A stretch of 64,000 bases of DNA from Azorinus chamasolen (GCA_963576725.1 OY755242.1:5994240-6058239); one strand, 5' to 3'; numbered from the stretch's first letter, positions 10,236 through 19,938 are shown. A program made the numbers and translations. Notes: generated by a model not told the origin, from the sequence alone.

Positions 10236-10485
10236 TTAACCCTTTCCTTCATATAAACGCGTTTTCACGCATTTGCATACAGAGTAGACCCAGATCAGAC
10301 GGCTCCCAGAGGAGCCATCTGATCAGGGTTTGGTCTGTTTGCTAATATAATTCGATAGATCTGTTTCGTTACTTTCTTAAATGGCTACAATGTTCCACCT
10401 TTCATATTTCATTATAACCTTTTTGTTCGTGAATATTCAGTAGGTATTGACATTTGTAATAAGCATAGAACAGGGAAAGGGTTAA
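10236..10485 (+). mobile_element. F-family MITE, full length
   Basis: 250 bp with TTAACCCTTTCCTTCAT at left and GAACAGGGAAAGGGTTAA at right. The core is CAGATCAGACGGCTCCC and its complement. Right of the core are ATGGCTACAATGTTCC and GAATATTCAGTAGGTATTG, diagnostic for F. Reference copy for the family; TTAA ends and CCC suggest piggyBac-type mobilisation. Confidence 0.9.
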
Positions 10486-10575
10486 GCAGGACCGACTGTT
10501 AGAGCCGTTATATCAGAGTCTAAACTGTGTGCTTATATGCCACAGATATGGTCCTCTACCTTTTTCCATTTCAAT

Positions 10576-10785
10576 ACACTACAACCTTCTTGAGCGGCCA
10601 TCACGATGAGATCTGCGTATGGGTCTGTTAGGCAGGTGGTAGTTTAATGTTCGTCAGAAGTAATGCAGAAATCTTCTATAGGAGCTTTCTGCATTACTTT
10701 TTCCTGCATTGAGCAACCATCAGCTTTTTAACATTCATAATTATGATCAATAAATGAATGGCTGCTTATGAAAGGTTCTGTTGAG
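10576..10785 (+). mobile_element. B-family MITE, TTGAGCGGCC subtype
   Basis: Left end CACTACAACCTTCTTGAGCGG, then GGCAGGTGGTAGTTTAATG. The stem is GTAATGCAGAAATCTTC with GGAGCTTTCTGCATTAC. The right end runs AATGGCTGCTTATGAAAGG. Confidence 0.75.
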
Positions 10786-10829
10786 ATCTTATATATTTAT
10801 GCAATGTTGGAAGTTCGTAATAAATGATA

Positions 10830-10980
10830 ATGGAAACCCAGATAAGACGCGTACAAGAATATCCGCTTGTTCTCGTTAGTATCGTGGTAGGTGGTAATAA
10901 TATGGGGTTTGGAGATCACAACATAGGGCGGAAGAATAACAATTATAGTATTTGACTACGCGCCATTATCTACTGTTCTG
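10830..10980 (+). mobile_element. I-family MITE lacking most of its hairpin
   Basis: Outer ends GGAAACCCAGATAAGACGCG and CGCGCCATTATCTACTGTTCTG-like are retained, but the inner palindrome is largely gone, leaving ATGGGGTTTGG and ACAACATAGGGCGG. Confidence 0.7.
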
Positions 10981-11006
10981 CATAATGGGCGGACTAAACA
11001 CTTATA

Positions 11007-11231
11007 ACTATCCTTTACTCCATAGATACGCATTTTACGCCTTTGAAAACAGGAGGAGGAGTCATCTGATCTGAGTCTGCTCTGTTTGCTTATGATATAC
11101 TATAGATATGATTCTACAGTTTCTACCATGGGCAAATTGTCCTGTGTGTATATTCTATTAAAACAATTAATCTGCTTAACATTCATGATGTCATTATTTC
11201 TTACATGAATATTCATGAAGTAAATGGTTAA
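11007..11231 (-). mobile_element. A-family MITE with one core arm deleted
   Basis: CTATCCTTTACTCCATAGATACG at left and GAATATTCATGAAGTAAATGG to TTAA at right. The core keeps only one arm, GTCATCTGATCTGAGTCTGC. Confidence 0.8.
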
Positions 11232-11261
11232 TGCCCCGGCCTCATCCCGCTAACATCCACC

Positions 11262-11400
11262 TGATTGACATTGGCAAACAACATGGACCCAGCTAACACG
11301 CCGGAACCTTATCTCCTCATGATCCAAACGGAGAATCTTATCTCCTCATGGTCCAAACGGAGGACACTCGGTCAGCAAATTCTCAATAGCTTGTTCGAAT
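11262..11400. mobile_element. K element with a 29-bp internal duplication
   Basis: GGCAAACAACATGGACCCAG starts the stem. The right arm TTATCTCCTCATGATCCAAAC occurs twice in tandem (about 11308-11364), followed by the K tail CACTCGGTCAGCAAATTCTC. An early stage of the arm duplication seen expanded at 52662. Confidence 0.65.
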
Positions 11401-11598
11401 CGGAAATAATTAAAGTCGAATTTAACAACACACGAATATGACATTTAACTTTTGTCCAGAACTACAAGGTTTTTAAATTATAAAATAACACTCTATCCTA
11501 TATATACATCCTTTAACTCATTTGCGAAATGAGAAGACCCAGATCGTAGCATTCGCATAAGAGTCGTCCGATCAGGATTTTTTTTATGAAATCATATA

Positions 11599-11980
11599 CA
11601 GTAAAACTCATCTCAACCGGACGTTCACATTTATATGAGTGCGGGCCTGTAAGACAGATGGCATCTAACTATATGACTGTCTTCCTGCATTAACCCATTA
11701 TCTTATAGGCTTTTTTTAGATACAACCTCTTTGAATAAATCTACCGAAAAGGAGTATTAATTAGAGAAAAGGAAAATTTATAATTTCGTAGTTTGAAACC
11801 ATTGTGATAAATAGAGCATTTGCTCCTATAGGAGCAAATGCTCTATTTACCACAATGGTTTCACAGAGTGACTTTTACAGAGTCTTCAAAAGTCGTCAGT
11901 ATGAGGGAAAGGGTTAAGCAGCCATCGGCCGAAAAGTATCTGACGTCATTACTAAAATTCCCGTTTATTGGATTTAACTG
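11599..11980 (+). mobile_element. B-family MITE hosting an H element
   Basis: TA-CAGTAAAACTCATCTCAACC at left and CGTTTATTGGATTTAACTG-TA at right. The H element at 11690-11917 sits in the TTAA of GCATTAAGCAGCC in the right arm. The B hairpin itself is already short. Confidence 0.85.
11690..11917 (-). mobile_element. H-family MITE, full length
   Basis: TTAACCCATTATCTTATAGG at left, GTATGAGGGAAAGGGTTAA at right. The palindrome GATAAATAGAGCATTTGCTC with its complement is centred on CTCCTATAGGAG (11823-11834) and is nearly perfect. Insertion into a TTAA of B, with TTAA now on both sides, shows the target duplication directly. Confidence 0.92.
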
Positions 11981-12049
11981 TATATAATCATAAATTTTCA
12001 TTTATGGTGAATTATTCCCTAGTTCATAATTCAGCTTATTAATATTCAT

Positions 12050-12539
12050 ACAGTGATGTTTTCTTACTAAATATTCTCGTGGTAAGTGGCCAAGCATTAC
12101 ATCAAATACAGATACATGTACACACTTTTTCATGTCTACTGAATACCATAAAGACTGATACGTCGTGTCAATCTCAGAAAATACATTGATTTTGTTTAAC
12201 ACAGATCTCAGACATTTCTTTTCCATCAGCCTGACACTAAAACGGAATTCCCTAGCGGCTCTATACACGTCTACTAAATAGATTGAGTTTACGCTAACGC
12301 GTATTAGCTTATACAGAATGAGAAAAAAATCCACCGGATTCCAGATTGTCGCGTCATTTGTTAGAAGTTTCAAAGAAACTCTCAGCCCTTTCACCGCTGA
12401 ATTTAGTCAATCAATGTTTGTTGGTAGAATATGACAAATTCGAATGGCTAAAACACTTCGATAAGAGAAAAGCTCAGATATTGGCGACGCAAGCGTTTAT
12501 GGTCAAACTCTCTAATAATGATATTTACTTGTGCAATTT
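12050..12539 (-). pseudogene. Possible BTB/POZ-like exon or relic
   Basis: On the minus strand a 130-codon open frame starts near 12394, the longest stretch outside repeats. Its segments DVYRAAREFRFSV, MEKKCLRSVLNKINVF and an upstream NDATIWNPVDFFLILYKLIR resemble the second half of a BTB domain (a D..P..F..LL.YIYT-like strand, then helices with AA..F and C..FL). A good splice acceptor (TTTTTTTAG, AG at 12540-12541) lies just upstream, but the frame between it and 12394 holds stops. The last codons run into an A element. The assignment is from residue pattern only; it may be a chance frame. Confidence 0.3.
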
Positions 12540-12743
12540 CTAAAAAAATGTTTTATTGCCGTTACTTTGGTAATAACTCCACTTATCTATTACGGTATGA
12601 GTTCTGAATAAACATCAGTAGATATTAGATAGAGATATATATCATTAGCGAAACATTTCAACATGGGAGGGAAAATCCAAAAAATTACATAATTATCTTT
12701 TTTATGAATTGCTGTTTACAGATTTGACATTGTTCTGATTACT

Positions 12744-12963
12744 TTAACCCTTTCGCTGCCAAGTCCTGTCGTCTGCTAACTTTGTCGTCTGCTAACTTTG
12801 TCGCCTGCTACAATATTTCATTTTTTTATTTTCTTCATTTTTGTTTCAAAAACATAGTAACAGTAACAACCAGTTTGGATCCTGATGAGACTCGGCGTCT
12901 CATCTGGATCCAAACTGTTTGCATAGGTAATCACAGATCTGACATTGGCAGCGAAAGTGTTAA
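12744..12963 (-). mobile_element. D-family MITE, full length
   Basis: TTAACCCTTTCGCTGCC at left, GGCAGCGAAAGTGTTAA at right. The hairpin GTTTGGATCCTGATGAGAC pairs with GTCTCATCTGGATCCAAAC at 12870-12922. A short duplication of TCGTCTGCTAACTTTG lies next to the left end. Confidence 0.9.
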
Positions 12964-12974
12964 TATCACTATTT

Positions 12975-13192
12975 TGACGAATTATGTCACGAATATCCAA
13001 GAGATATTTTTTACATTGTTACAATTAACTACATCATGTTATTTTTTATGGGGAAATAGGAATTAATGGCCATGACAGACCCGACAGAACCTGTAAAATT
13101 AGATGATATCATATCATACGCAAACCAAGCAGACGTTACACGTCTACTCTGCAAAAGGCGTTTAAATGCGTATCTATGGAGTAAATGGTTAA
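12975..13192 (+). mobile_element. A-family MITE with collapsed core
   Basis: Interior AATTATGTCACGAATATC, then CATACGCAAACCAAGCAGACG joined to CGTCTACTCTGCAAAAGGCG, so the stem is cut to a few bases. Right end TATGGAGTAAATGGTTAA. Confidence 0.75.
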
Positions 13193-14374
13193 ACTGTAGA
13201 TTTAATAAGTATTCTGTAACTTACATCACAGTGTTTCATACACGACATAGAAACTTTTAATTTGGCAGTAAACCACTAAAGTAATTTGAACTAATATTTT
13301 TTACATTTAAGATAATTCAAAACTCACTTACCTTTCTTTCTTCGTTCATCGTACAATTCCGAAATCCTAAAAATGAGCCTCTCGTCGTGCGTACACATGT
13401 GATCATCGTTAAGTGTGTAAATTCGTGATTGTTTTATTTCTAACTATATTTGTAAATCATAGATATAACAGAGAATGCAGTTATAATAGGGAAAATCCAA
13501 GAGACATTCATCAACTGAGTCAAATGATGAAGAGCTTTCCACAGCACATACCAATAAGCACGTACATAGAATTACATTATAGAATCCCTACACAAGAATC
13601 TGTATTCCATTTACGGTCTAATCCTGCGACGATTCCGAACCGGCCTGCTGCAAGAATAATGGTCAGGCGACAGCAATTTACATTTATGGTACTATTGAAA
13701 AAGCCTGCACGTGACCAGTGACGTCATCAACATAGTCGTCGATAGCTGTAGTAGCGAAGCATCATTAAGAAAATGCCTAATTGGGCGGGCGATAAACGGA
13801 GTAAAAACCGACAGGGCGCTACATGCTAGTATTATAAATATGATGGCATTGATTTTTCAGCTTATCGCAAATAGTTATAGATTTTTGCCGGCCGGTCGCC
13901 ATTGTTGAGCAGACGGAATGGAAATCCAAATGTGATTAGATGTAAACGATGCAAGGACATTTTACGGCTAGCATGGAGACGAACGATATACGAAGTACTT
14001 TGACCCGAGGCAATGGACATATTGAGAGTTGCATGAACAAGCCTTGCAGAAAAATCAATACCACTTTGAAATATTTCATCCTTATCTAATTTCGGATATC
14101 GGGATTTCCATCGAGTGTCGGCAGTGCGTTTGTCGGTCCTTATACGGGACTAATGAAGCAGTTTGACTGGCGAATATCGCGTGTATAACAATGAGTATGA
14201 AAGGGACCCAATAACAACGTATGGCATAGTTAGTAGGGAACAATAATTATATTTACAAGCTAATAGTCACCAGCATTATACGTGTTGCTGCGAAATTAAT
14301 GGTCACGTGTTGTTATATTTAGATAAAATAATTACGTTTTTATTTCGTTCTCTTTTGTTTTTTCGATTCATTGA
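13193..14374 (-). promoter_or_regulatory. MITE-free island: candidate promoter and first exon
   Basis: About 1.2 kb without any MITE. On the minus strand a consensus splice donor, AAAG then GTAAGTGAGT, lies at 13332/13331. Promoter-like motifs cluster upstream: a palindromic cAMP-response element TGACGTCA at 13719-13726, an E-box CACGTG at 13708-13713, a CCAAT/GC-box pair (ATTGGGCGGGCG) at about 13780, and CGCCATTGTTG at about 13898, which on the minus strand gives CAACAATGGCG, a YY1-like start context. The frame from that ATG (13902) closes after 27 codons, so the exon would be non-coding or use another start. Function is inferred from motifs only; no protein product is recognised. Confidence 0.35.
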
Positions 14375-14624
14375 TTAACCCTTCGCTTGCTATTCACGTC
14401 AATATACCTACATGTAAATAGTGAAGACCCAGATGAGACAGCTCCTGCAGGAGCTGTCTCATCTGGGTCTGCACTATTCATAAATTGATTGTGCAATCAG
14501 TGCACTCTACAGCAGTGATTGCACGGCAAAATACTTATACACAGTAAAGATATATGTAATTATACAACAGGGCATGGGTAAAGAAGGAGAAATGTATTTT
14601 AAAATTCAGCAAGCGAAGGGTTAA
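14375..14624 (-). mobile_element. C-family MITE, full length
   Basis: 250 bp. TTAACCCTTCGCTTGCTATTC at left, GCAAGCGAAGGGTTAA at right. The stem GACCCAGATGAGACAGCTCC and complement is centred on CTCCTGCAGGAG. The long side holds GTGCAATCAGTGCACTC and CAGGGCATGGGTAAAG. Reference copy. Confidence 0.93.
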
Positions 14625-14652
14625 TCCATTTAAAAAACGCAGCAGTATAACC

Positions 14653-14910
14653 AATTAGGCCTTTACTCAATGAATATTCACAAAAGAAATAATGATACCA
14701 TGAATATGAGTGCAATTAGTTTTTTGTTTTATAATTGCACATGAACACAGAAATATTTGGCTATGACACGTACTGTAAAATCATATCTTTATTATCTCAA
14801 AAGCAAACAGACCTTGATCAGACGTCTCATACAAAGGCAGTCTGTCCTGGGTCTACTCTGTGTGCAGTATCTTCTGGGTCTACTCTGTGTGCAAAGTCTA
14901 CGAGGGTTAA
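14653..14910 (+). mobile_element. A-family MITE
   Basis: GGCCTTTACTCAATGAATATTC at left and CTACGAGGGTTAA at right. The core is GACCTTGATCAGACGTCTC and a mutated arm. The segment TCTGGGTCTACTCTGTGTGC is tandemly repeated at the right of the stem. Its right TTAA is also the left TTAA of the next C element. Confidence 0.8.
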
Positions 14911-15104
14911 ACCTTCTCTTGTTGAATTTTTAAAATACAGTTCTCCTTCTTTACCCATGCCCTGTTGTATAATTACATATATCTTCACTGTGTACAAGTA
15001 TTTCACTGTGCAATCGTTGCTGTGGAGTGCACTAGTTGCACAATCAACTTGTCTTCACTATTTACAGGTAGGTATATTGACGTGAATAGCAAGCGAATAG
15101 TTAA
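14907..15104 (+). mobile_element. C-family MITE without its palindrome
   Basis: TTAAACCTTCTCTTGTTGAA at left, AATAGCAAGCGAATAGTTAA at right. AATCAACTTGTCTTCACTATTT shows a clean loss of the stem. Shares its left TTAA with the A element at 14653. Confidence 0.85.
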
Positions 15105-15214
15105 GAAAATATGATCACTAATAAGTATCAATTCTTAGCTCGTTGTAAAATAATCATGTCTGCCAAGATTTAGATCTGGTACATTTTGCCTTTACATCTG
15201 TTTCGACCAGGCTT

Positions 15215-15448
15215 TTAACTCTTCCCTATTCTATGTTTATTCCATTTTTCAATACGTACGCATATACATGGAGAAAGTAGTTGCAATGACATATGGAAGA
15301 TAGAACATTGTTGCAATTTTAGAAAGTAAAGCAATATCCATTTGCAAACAGAGCAGATCCTGATCAGATGGCTTAAATAGGGGCCGTCTGATCTGGGCCT
15401 ATTCTTAACAGATTCTTGAAAACGCGTTTATATGTAGTAAATGGTTGA
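15215..15448 (-). mobile_element. F-family MITE
   Basis: TTAACTCTTCCCTATTCTATG at left; CATATGGAAGATAGAACATTG in the middle; stem GCAGATCCTGATCAGATGGC; right side AACGCGTTTATATG then ATGGTTGA. Confidence 0.8.
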
Positions 15449-15553
15449 AAGCTACTTTATACATGTTGAGGCAAATAAAACCTTGCCTCGGTGTCCCTAT
15501 TTGTAGAATGCCGGCTGTTCAAAAGTCAGTGGTCCATTTTATCAAACGATGTA

Positions 15554-15806
15554 TTTAACACTTTCCCTCACTTTCGCGCATTTGCAAACAGAGAAGACCC
15601 AGACCCACAGAGAAGAACGACTCTTATAGGAGCTGTCTGATCAGGGTCTTCTCTGTTTGCCAATGTAATTTGAAAAATCTGGTTACATGTATTTACTTTC
15701 TGAAATGGTTACAATACTCTACCTTCCATATTTCATTATAACCTTTTTGTCTATGAATATTCAAAAGTTGAAATTTGAAATAAACATAGAACATGGAAAG
15801 GGTTAA
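15554..15806 (+). mobile_element. F-family MITE
   Basis: TTAACACTTTCCCTCACTTTC at left, AACATGGAAAGGGTTAA at right. The left stem arm carries a short internal duplication (ACCCAGACCCACAGAGAAG). The right arm GTCTGATCAGGGTCTTCTC is intact. Confidence 0.85.
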
Positions 15807-15829
15807 TACGTCCGCACAATTATGAATAT

Positions 15830-16022
15830 TGATTTATAAAATGTCGAAGTGGAATAGCCCTTCAGTGTTTGAATACACAGTCCACTCAACATGTAAGGCT
15901 TAAATTTGCTAGAGGGTTGTGGATAACAGTGCAGACCCTGATCCGGGAACTCCTCAGCGAACCTCTGATCTGGATGTATACTGTTTGGAAATGACTATGC
16001 AGGCATGCCCCGGATCTAAAGT
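15830..16022 (+). mobile_element. L-family hairpin element
   Basis: Shares AGTCCACTCAACATGTAAGGC with the copy at 56690. The stem is GCAGACCCTGATCCGGGAAC and GATCTGGATGTATACTG. Ends are not firmly placed. Confidence 0.55.
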
Positions 16023-16088
16023 GTTAATATGTTAAACAATAAAATAAAGACATTTGAAAAAACAGCTTCTTTACAGAAAATCGATCTA

Positions 16089-16160
16089 TAACCCTTTCCT
16101 CCATAACTACGCTTTTCTACGCCTCTGTAATAGTCACTTTTCCAAACCATTGTGATAAAA
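16089..16160 (+). mobile_element. H-family left half
   Basis: TAACCCTTTCCTCCATAAC, ACGCCTCTGTAATAGTCAC and AAACCATTGTGATAAA are the H left side. It stops where the palindrome would begin. Confidence 0.7.
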
Positions 16161-16198
16161 CAGACGACTAGTTGTGAAAACGTGAATACGTAGAACAC

Positions 16199-16342
16199 AA
16201 AGGTCCAGTTGATATGTGTAAATTAAAACATTTTCAAGTATAACTTCTTCATTTCTCCACCAAACCCTATGTTGTGACACTCGTTAGAATCGTCTCTTCG
16301 AGATGATTCTAAAAGAGTAGTAAGAACATAGGGTTTGGTGAG
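16199..16342 (+). mobile_element. I-family MITE left part and hairpin
   Basis: AAAGGTCCAGTTGATATGTG, then the hairpin CCAAACCCTATGTTGTGAC...GAACATAGGGTTTGG. The right outer end is missing and replaced by a B fragment. Confidence 0.75.
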
Positions 16343-16348
16343 TTGGAG

Positions 16349-16452
16349 GAACTTTCTGCATTACGTTTGTCCTGCATTAATCAACCACCTGTTAATAAAG
16401 ACACCTATGCTTATTCATTAAGTGGTCGCATTAGAGGGATTCTACTGCAGTT
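16349..16452 (+). mobile_element. B-family right half (27480 subtype)
   Basis: GAACTTTCTGCATTACGTTTG, CCTGCATTAATCAACCACC, AAGTGGTCGCATTAGAGGG, ending ATTCTACTGCAG. Confidence 0.75.
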
Positions 16453-16721
16453 AATAAATCATAGACAATAACTCTTTGTTTGATACCAACACTGGTTTAT
16501 ACTACGATTATCGTTTGGATACTAAAATGGAAGAGAAGTAGTTAAAATAACAATTAAAGCACATGATATATTGTGCAGTCGTGACTATGTAGCAACTGAA
16601 GAGTTTATAAATAGACAGTGAAGCATTGTATTATAAGTACATCTGTTATTGTTCTCATAGACAAGTATCTATTTGGAGACCAGTTTAGCATCGTGTTTTA
16701 TTGAATTGTTTTGAAATTGCT
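16453..16721. other. No gene seen
   Basis: AT-rich, no repeat or frame recognised. Confidence 0.5.
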
Positions 16722-16935
16722 TTAGCCCTTACTGCGCTATTAATAAACAGCGTCTGCTCAATTTAGTCTCTGACATAAATTGGACTACTTAACATTCGAT
16801 CGAGCTGTTGAGAAACTACTGCTCGCGTTTGCAGATAGTATGGATCCAGATGAGACACCGAGTTTATCGGCTTTTCATCTGGACCAAGCTGTTTGCCAAT
16901 GCGAGTCAGGTGTTGCTTAACCGGATAAGGGTCAA
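16722..16935 (-). mobile_element. K-family element, fairly complete
   Basis: Begins TAGCCCTTACTGCGC and ends AACCGGATAAGGGTCAA. The hairpin is GGATCCAGATGAGACACCG and CTTTTCATCTGGACC. Flanking CTGTTGAGAAACTACTG is the K tail reversed. The ends suggest the TTAA group. Confidence 0.7.
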
Positions 16936-16961
16936 GATAGGATTGTAAATGGTGTACTATA

Positions 16962-17134
16962 CAGTAAATCCCTCTGAACCGGACGTTCAATTTAGTATAA
17001 GTATCGGTATTGCAGACAGGTGACAGCTTAATGCAGGGTGAGGGTCATATAGAAAGCTCCTATATTAAGCAGACACCTGCCTATAATAATCTGAATTCTT
17101 CTCTAATAGAATTCAGATTCAATGGGGTTTTACT
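16962..17134 (+). mobile_element. B-family MITE with shortened palindrome
   Basis: TA-CAGTAAATCCCTCTGAACC at left, AATGGGGTTTTACTT-TA at right. AGAAAGCTCCTATATTAAGC shows most of the right stem arm is deleted. Confidence 0.8.
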
Positions 17135-17159
17135 TTATAATACGAAGATATATAAACGC

Positions 17160-17374
17160 TTAACCCTTTCGCTGCCAATGCCGGATCAGTGATTACCTAT
17201 GCAAACAGTTTGGATCCAGATGAGACGCCGAGTAACTCGGCGTCTCATCAGGATCCAAACTGTTTGTTACTGTTACTATGTTTTTGAAACAAAAATGAAG
17301 AAAATCAAACGAATGAAAATTTGTAGCAGACGACAAAGTTAGCAGACGACAGAGTTTGGCAGCGAAAGGGTTAA
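17160..17374 (+). mobile_element. D-family MITE, best copy
   Basis: 215 bp. TTAACCCTTTCGCTGCC at left, GGCAGCGAAAGGGTTAA at right. The stem GGATCCAGATGAGACGCCG with CGGCGTCTCATCAGGATCC is centred on AGTAACT and nearly perfect. The right side has GCAGACGACAAAGTTAGC. Confidence 0.93.
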
Positions 17375-17675
17375 TGAATATTCATGTACACAGTTGGGTA
17401 CAAACGATACACCTACCAACTAGGCGTCCTGTCCTGATACATTGGCACAGGGATGCTTTTTTAGGAAGGAAATAGTAGATAGCAGTTACAAATAGCTCAA
17501 AGAGATCTTGTTTTTCGTTTTTATTTCCTATTTCTAGACACACAGAAAACAAACTCGAACATGAAGGAAAAGCTATATAACTAGTTCAGATATGCTGGAA
17601 TCGCTTGGAATCAAGATATTGACTTGGTTTGGATAGTCATTTGGCTTACAAATGTATGGATGCAAGAACCCAACA
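17375..17675. other. No gene seen
   Basis: Opens with an A-like GAATATTCATGTACAC scrap. The rest is unassigned. Confidence 0.5.
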
Positions 17676-17868
17676 CAGTAGAAACTGTCTAAAGTGGCCA
17701 TCCAAAAGAGGTCTAATTATGGGCCTGTAAGGCAGGTGGTATCTTAATGCTGGTCAAAAGTAATGCAGTGACTTCTTGAAGGAGCTTTCCGCATTTGAGT
17801 TGCCATGTATTAAGCTTTTTAAGACTCCTACGTTTATTACACGAACGAACGCTTTGGTCAGGTTCTAC
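17676..17868 (+). mobile_element. B-family MITE, third subtype
   Basis: CAGTAGAAACTGTCTAAAGTG at left, GGGCCTGTAAGGCAGGTGG, TTAATGCTGGTCAAAAGTAA, stem damaged, right end TCAGGTTCTACAG. Same subtype as 33806. Confidence 0.7.
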
Positions 17869-18401
17869 AGCGTGTCATAAGATTTGTGATTAAAGAAAGT
17901 GGCCGAAACCTTAGCTCGCTGAAAAATATAAAGTCCGCTCAAATTTGGATATGGTGCAATCTTTGATTAATTAAGATTCAATCAATCTAACGGTCGAGTG
18001 TCAGACTGATTGGATTCTGATGACGCGTCGATCTACAGTATCAAATACGTTTGAACATGCGACGTAGGTGGCCAATAACGACATAGGGCTTAAACGAGGA
18101 CTCACTCTCTGGCCATACCTGTATGAAAACAATTCAGTTGGATACGAACTCAGGCTTGCAGTACATCTATCATCAGATTAGCCTTACTCGAATCTGAAAT
18201 TGTCAAATTGCTACAGAATCAGATTTTTTACTTTTCCATAGAGTTGCAAAATGTCTTCGGGATGGAGGAAAATCTAGGTCTATACTGGTTGATGTGTCCA
18301 CTCAGAGACCTATATACATATAGGACTCTGGTGCCTACTACTTTATAAACAATATTTCTATTTAGTGGTCGATATGGAGAGGTTCTACTCTATAGTTTAT
18401 T
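17869..18401. other. Unassigned, with K and B scraps
   Basis: A K stem scrap at about 17995-18035 and a B right end (GGAGAGGTTCTACTCTA) at about 18374-18390. Nothing coding is supported. Confidence 0.5.
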
Positions 18402-18663
18402 TTTGTTCGTATGTTTTGTTTGTTTGTTTGTTTGTTTATTAGAGACGGGGCACGTCGCTCTAACAGTATTTCAGTCGTATCGCGACCTTCAGCTAATTAC
18501 ACGTGGAGGAAGACCCCGGTGGACGAAGCAATCTGCATTGAACCATAGACCGACCGGAAGCCAGCTGGAAGGCTTCCTTATATGATAATTCCAAATGCCC
18601 AGACCAGGAATCGAGCCCCAGCGTTGAGGGGATAAGTGGTTGTCAGCCGAAGACCATGGCTAA
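18402..18663 (-). mobile_element. tRNA-headed SINE
   Basis: On the minus strand it opens with a tRNA-like head (about 18663-18595): GTTAGCCATGG near the start, and GGGCTCGATTCCTGG, a good B-box. The body follows, ending in an (AAAC)n tail, seen as (GTTT)n at 18411-18438. This order (Pol III promoter head, body, simple tail) is that of a SINE. A second, truncated copy lies at 47528. Not a tRNA gene: no acceptor-stem pairing is apparent. Confidence 0.7.
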
Positions 18664-18825
18664 CACTGCCTTTATTCATATTTCAATATAACATCAATTA
18701 CAGTCATAGGTACACTGTTTCTTACCTGAATAGTAATGGGGAAATACTTAATTATTTCACCGTCGTTGTCGTCAAAATGCACTTTGACATACAGTGACGT
18801 CAGGTCAGGTACTTCAATCTTTGTA

Positions 18826-19065
18826 TTAACTCTTCATTCCATGAATATTCATGTCAGAAATAATGACATCATGAATATTAATTAGCTGAACCTTTGTAAT
18901 GGCATATTGTACACAATCTATTATTGTATCGGTAGATGCTGTAGAGTCAGGTCTATTATAATTTCCTAAACAAACAGAGCAGACCCTGATCAGACAGCTC
19001 CTATATGAGATATCTGATCTGGGCCTACTCTGTTTGCAAAGGTGTAGAAAGGAGGGCATGGTTAA
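18826..19065 (+). mobile_element. A-family MITE, full length
   Basis: TTAACTCTTCATTCCATG at left, GAGGGCATGGTTAA at right. Stem GACCCTGATCAGACAGCTCC with a slightly mutated partner. Block order as in the A reference at 31673. Confidence 0.88.
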
Positions 19066-19229
19066 TTTCTAGTTAGTTCCTTTCAAATCCTTTAGTTGCT
19101 TTACAATTTAACAATTAAGGTATATTTCTCATTTGTTCGAACAGAAACATTTTTCTACCACAATACAAATAAATGATTTTTTGACGTACTTATCATTAAC
19201 GGTTACGACCACTTCCTTCTGTGTCATCC

Positions 19230-19530
19230 TCAGAACTGGCTAACTGCGGTAAGGTCATGGTCGATGATCCCATGATTTCCGCCAGTCTTCGTGACTTTGG
19301 TGAAAATTGGGGTGCAGACTCGGGCGGGTTGGTGGCCCCCCTCGTCTTTGTTCATGACCTGCTTGTTGATTCGTATTTGGATCGCTTCCTTGATCGTCCT
19401 GGTCTTGTAATCTCCCTCCAATAGTGATGCCTGTTATAGCACTTTTGTTCAGTTCAGTTTCAGACTGCTTTCTGATTGATCTCGTGAATGCCCCTTTGTT
19501 TTGCTGTTCTACGTCCTTGGCGTGTTTTTA
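19230..19530 (-). pseudogene. Penelope-like element relic: GIY-YIG endonuclease C-terminus
   Basis: Minus-strand reading in two frames gives HAKDVEQQNKGAFTRS, then SETELNKSAIT, and after a frame break DYKTRTIKEAIQIR and NKQVMNKDEGGHQ. This matches the end of the GIY-YIG endonuclease of Penelope-like retroelements, whose usual tail is K.AI.DH...IKEAI.IR....MNRDEG. The DH...DW linker is missing and the two pieces are out of frame, so it is dead. No reverse transcriptase domain is visible next to it. Family assignment is from motif memory, not a search. Confidence 0.55.
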
Positions 19531-19673
19531 GGGTTTCGGCTTTTGCCGAAATCCTTATAAAATGGATTGCGACTCAAACTATGGCGGAAAACCCTATTGC
19601 ACGAGCGCTACCTAGCGGGAATCCCCCTAAGAGAATACGCGCATGTGCAGTGCTTGGCTTACAATCCGGTTCC

Positions 19674-19826
19674 GGAATCTTACAAAATATTTATAATGAA
19701 CTATGGAAGGTGGATCCATTAGCAAACAGAGCAGACCCTGAATCTATGGGAGCGAGCTGTCTGATCTGGGTCGAATCTATTTGCAGGTGCATGAAAACAA
19801 GTTTATATGGGGAAATTAAGGGTTAA
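19674..19826 (-). mobile_element. F-family MITE, truncated left
   Basis: TTATAATGAACTATGGAAGG is the F interior. The stem is GCAGACCCTGAATC...CTGTCTGATCTGGGTC. Right end TATGGGGAAATTAAGGGTTAA. The left terminus is lost. Confidence 0.65.
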
Positions 19827-19938
19827 ATGGACTTCTTCTGTTCTTTACGTTCTTTACAGTATAAAGGTTACTGCGCACTGGTGGTCAGTAGTGCAGGGCA
19901 ACTGTTACATCATGCTAAAATCTCTAGAGGTCATACGC

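Larger units (their letters stand above)
11507..12093 (-). mobile_element. A-family MITE hosting a two-level nest
   Basis: Left part CATCCTTTAACTCATTTGCG with GAGAAGACCCAGATCG and TCGTCCGATCAGG. Right part GTGATGTTTTCTTACTAAATA, then CGTGGTAAGTGGCCAA. Between them lies the B element 11599-11980. Removing the insert restores the A block order. Confidence 0.75.

Noticed and set aside
12782..13066. 94-codon plus-strand frame with an overlapping minus-strand frame
   Set aside because: Both translate the D-family hairpin (SLDPDET on either strand), as expected of a palindrome.
14735..15085. 116-codon plus-strand frame
   Set aside because: It is built across an A element and the adjoining C element. 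Repeated SGSTLCA segments come from the duplicated stem flank.
18595..18663. Possible tRNA gene on the minus strand
   Set aside because: A B-box is present, but there is no convincing acceptor or anticodon stem, and the following body and (AAAC)n tail mark it as a SINE head.
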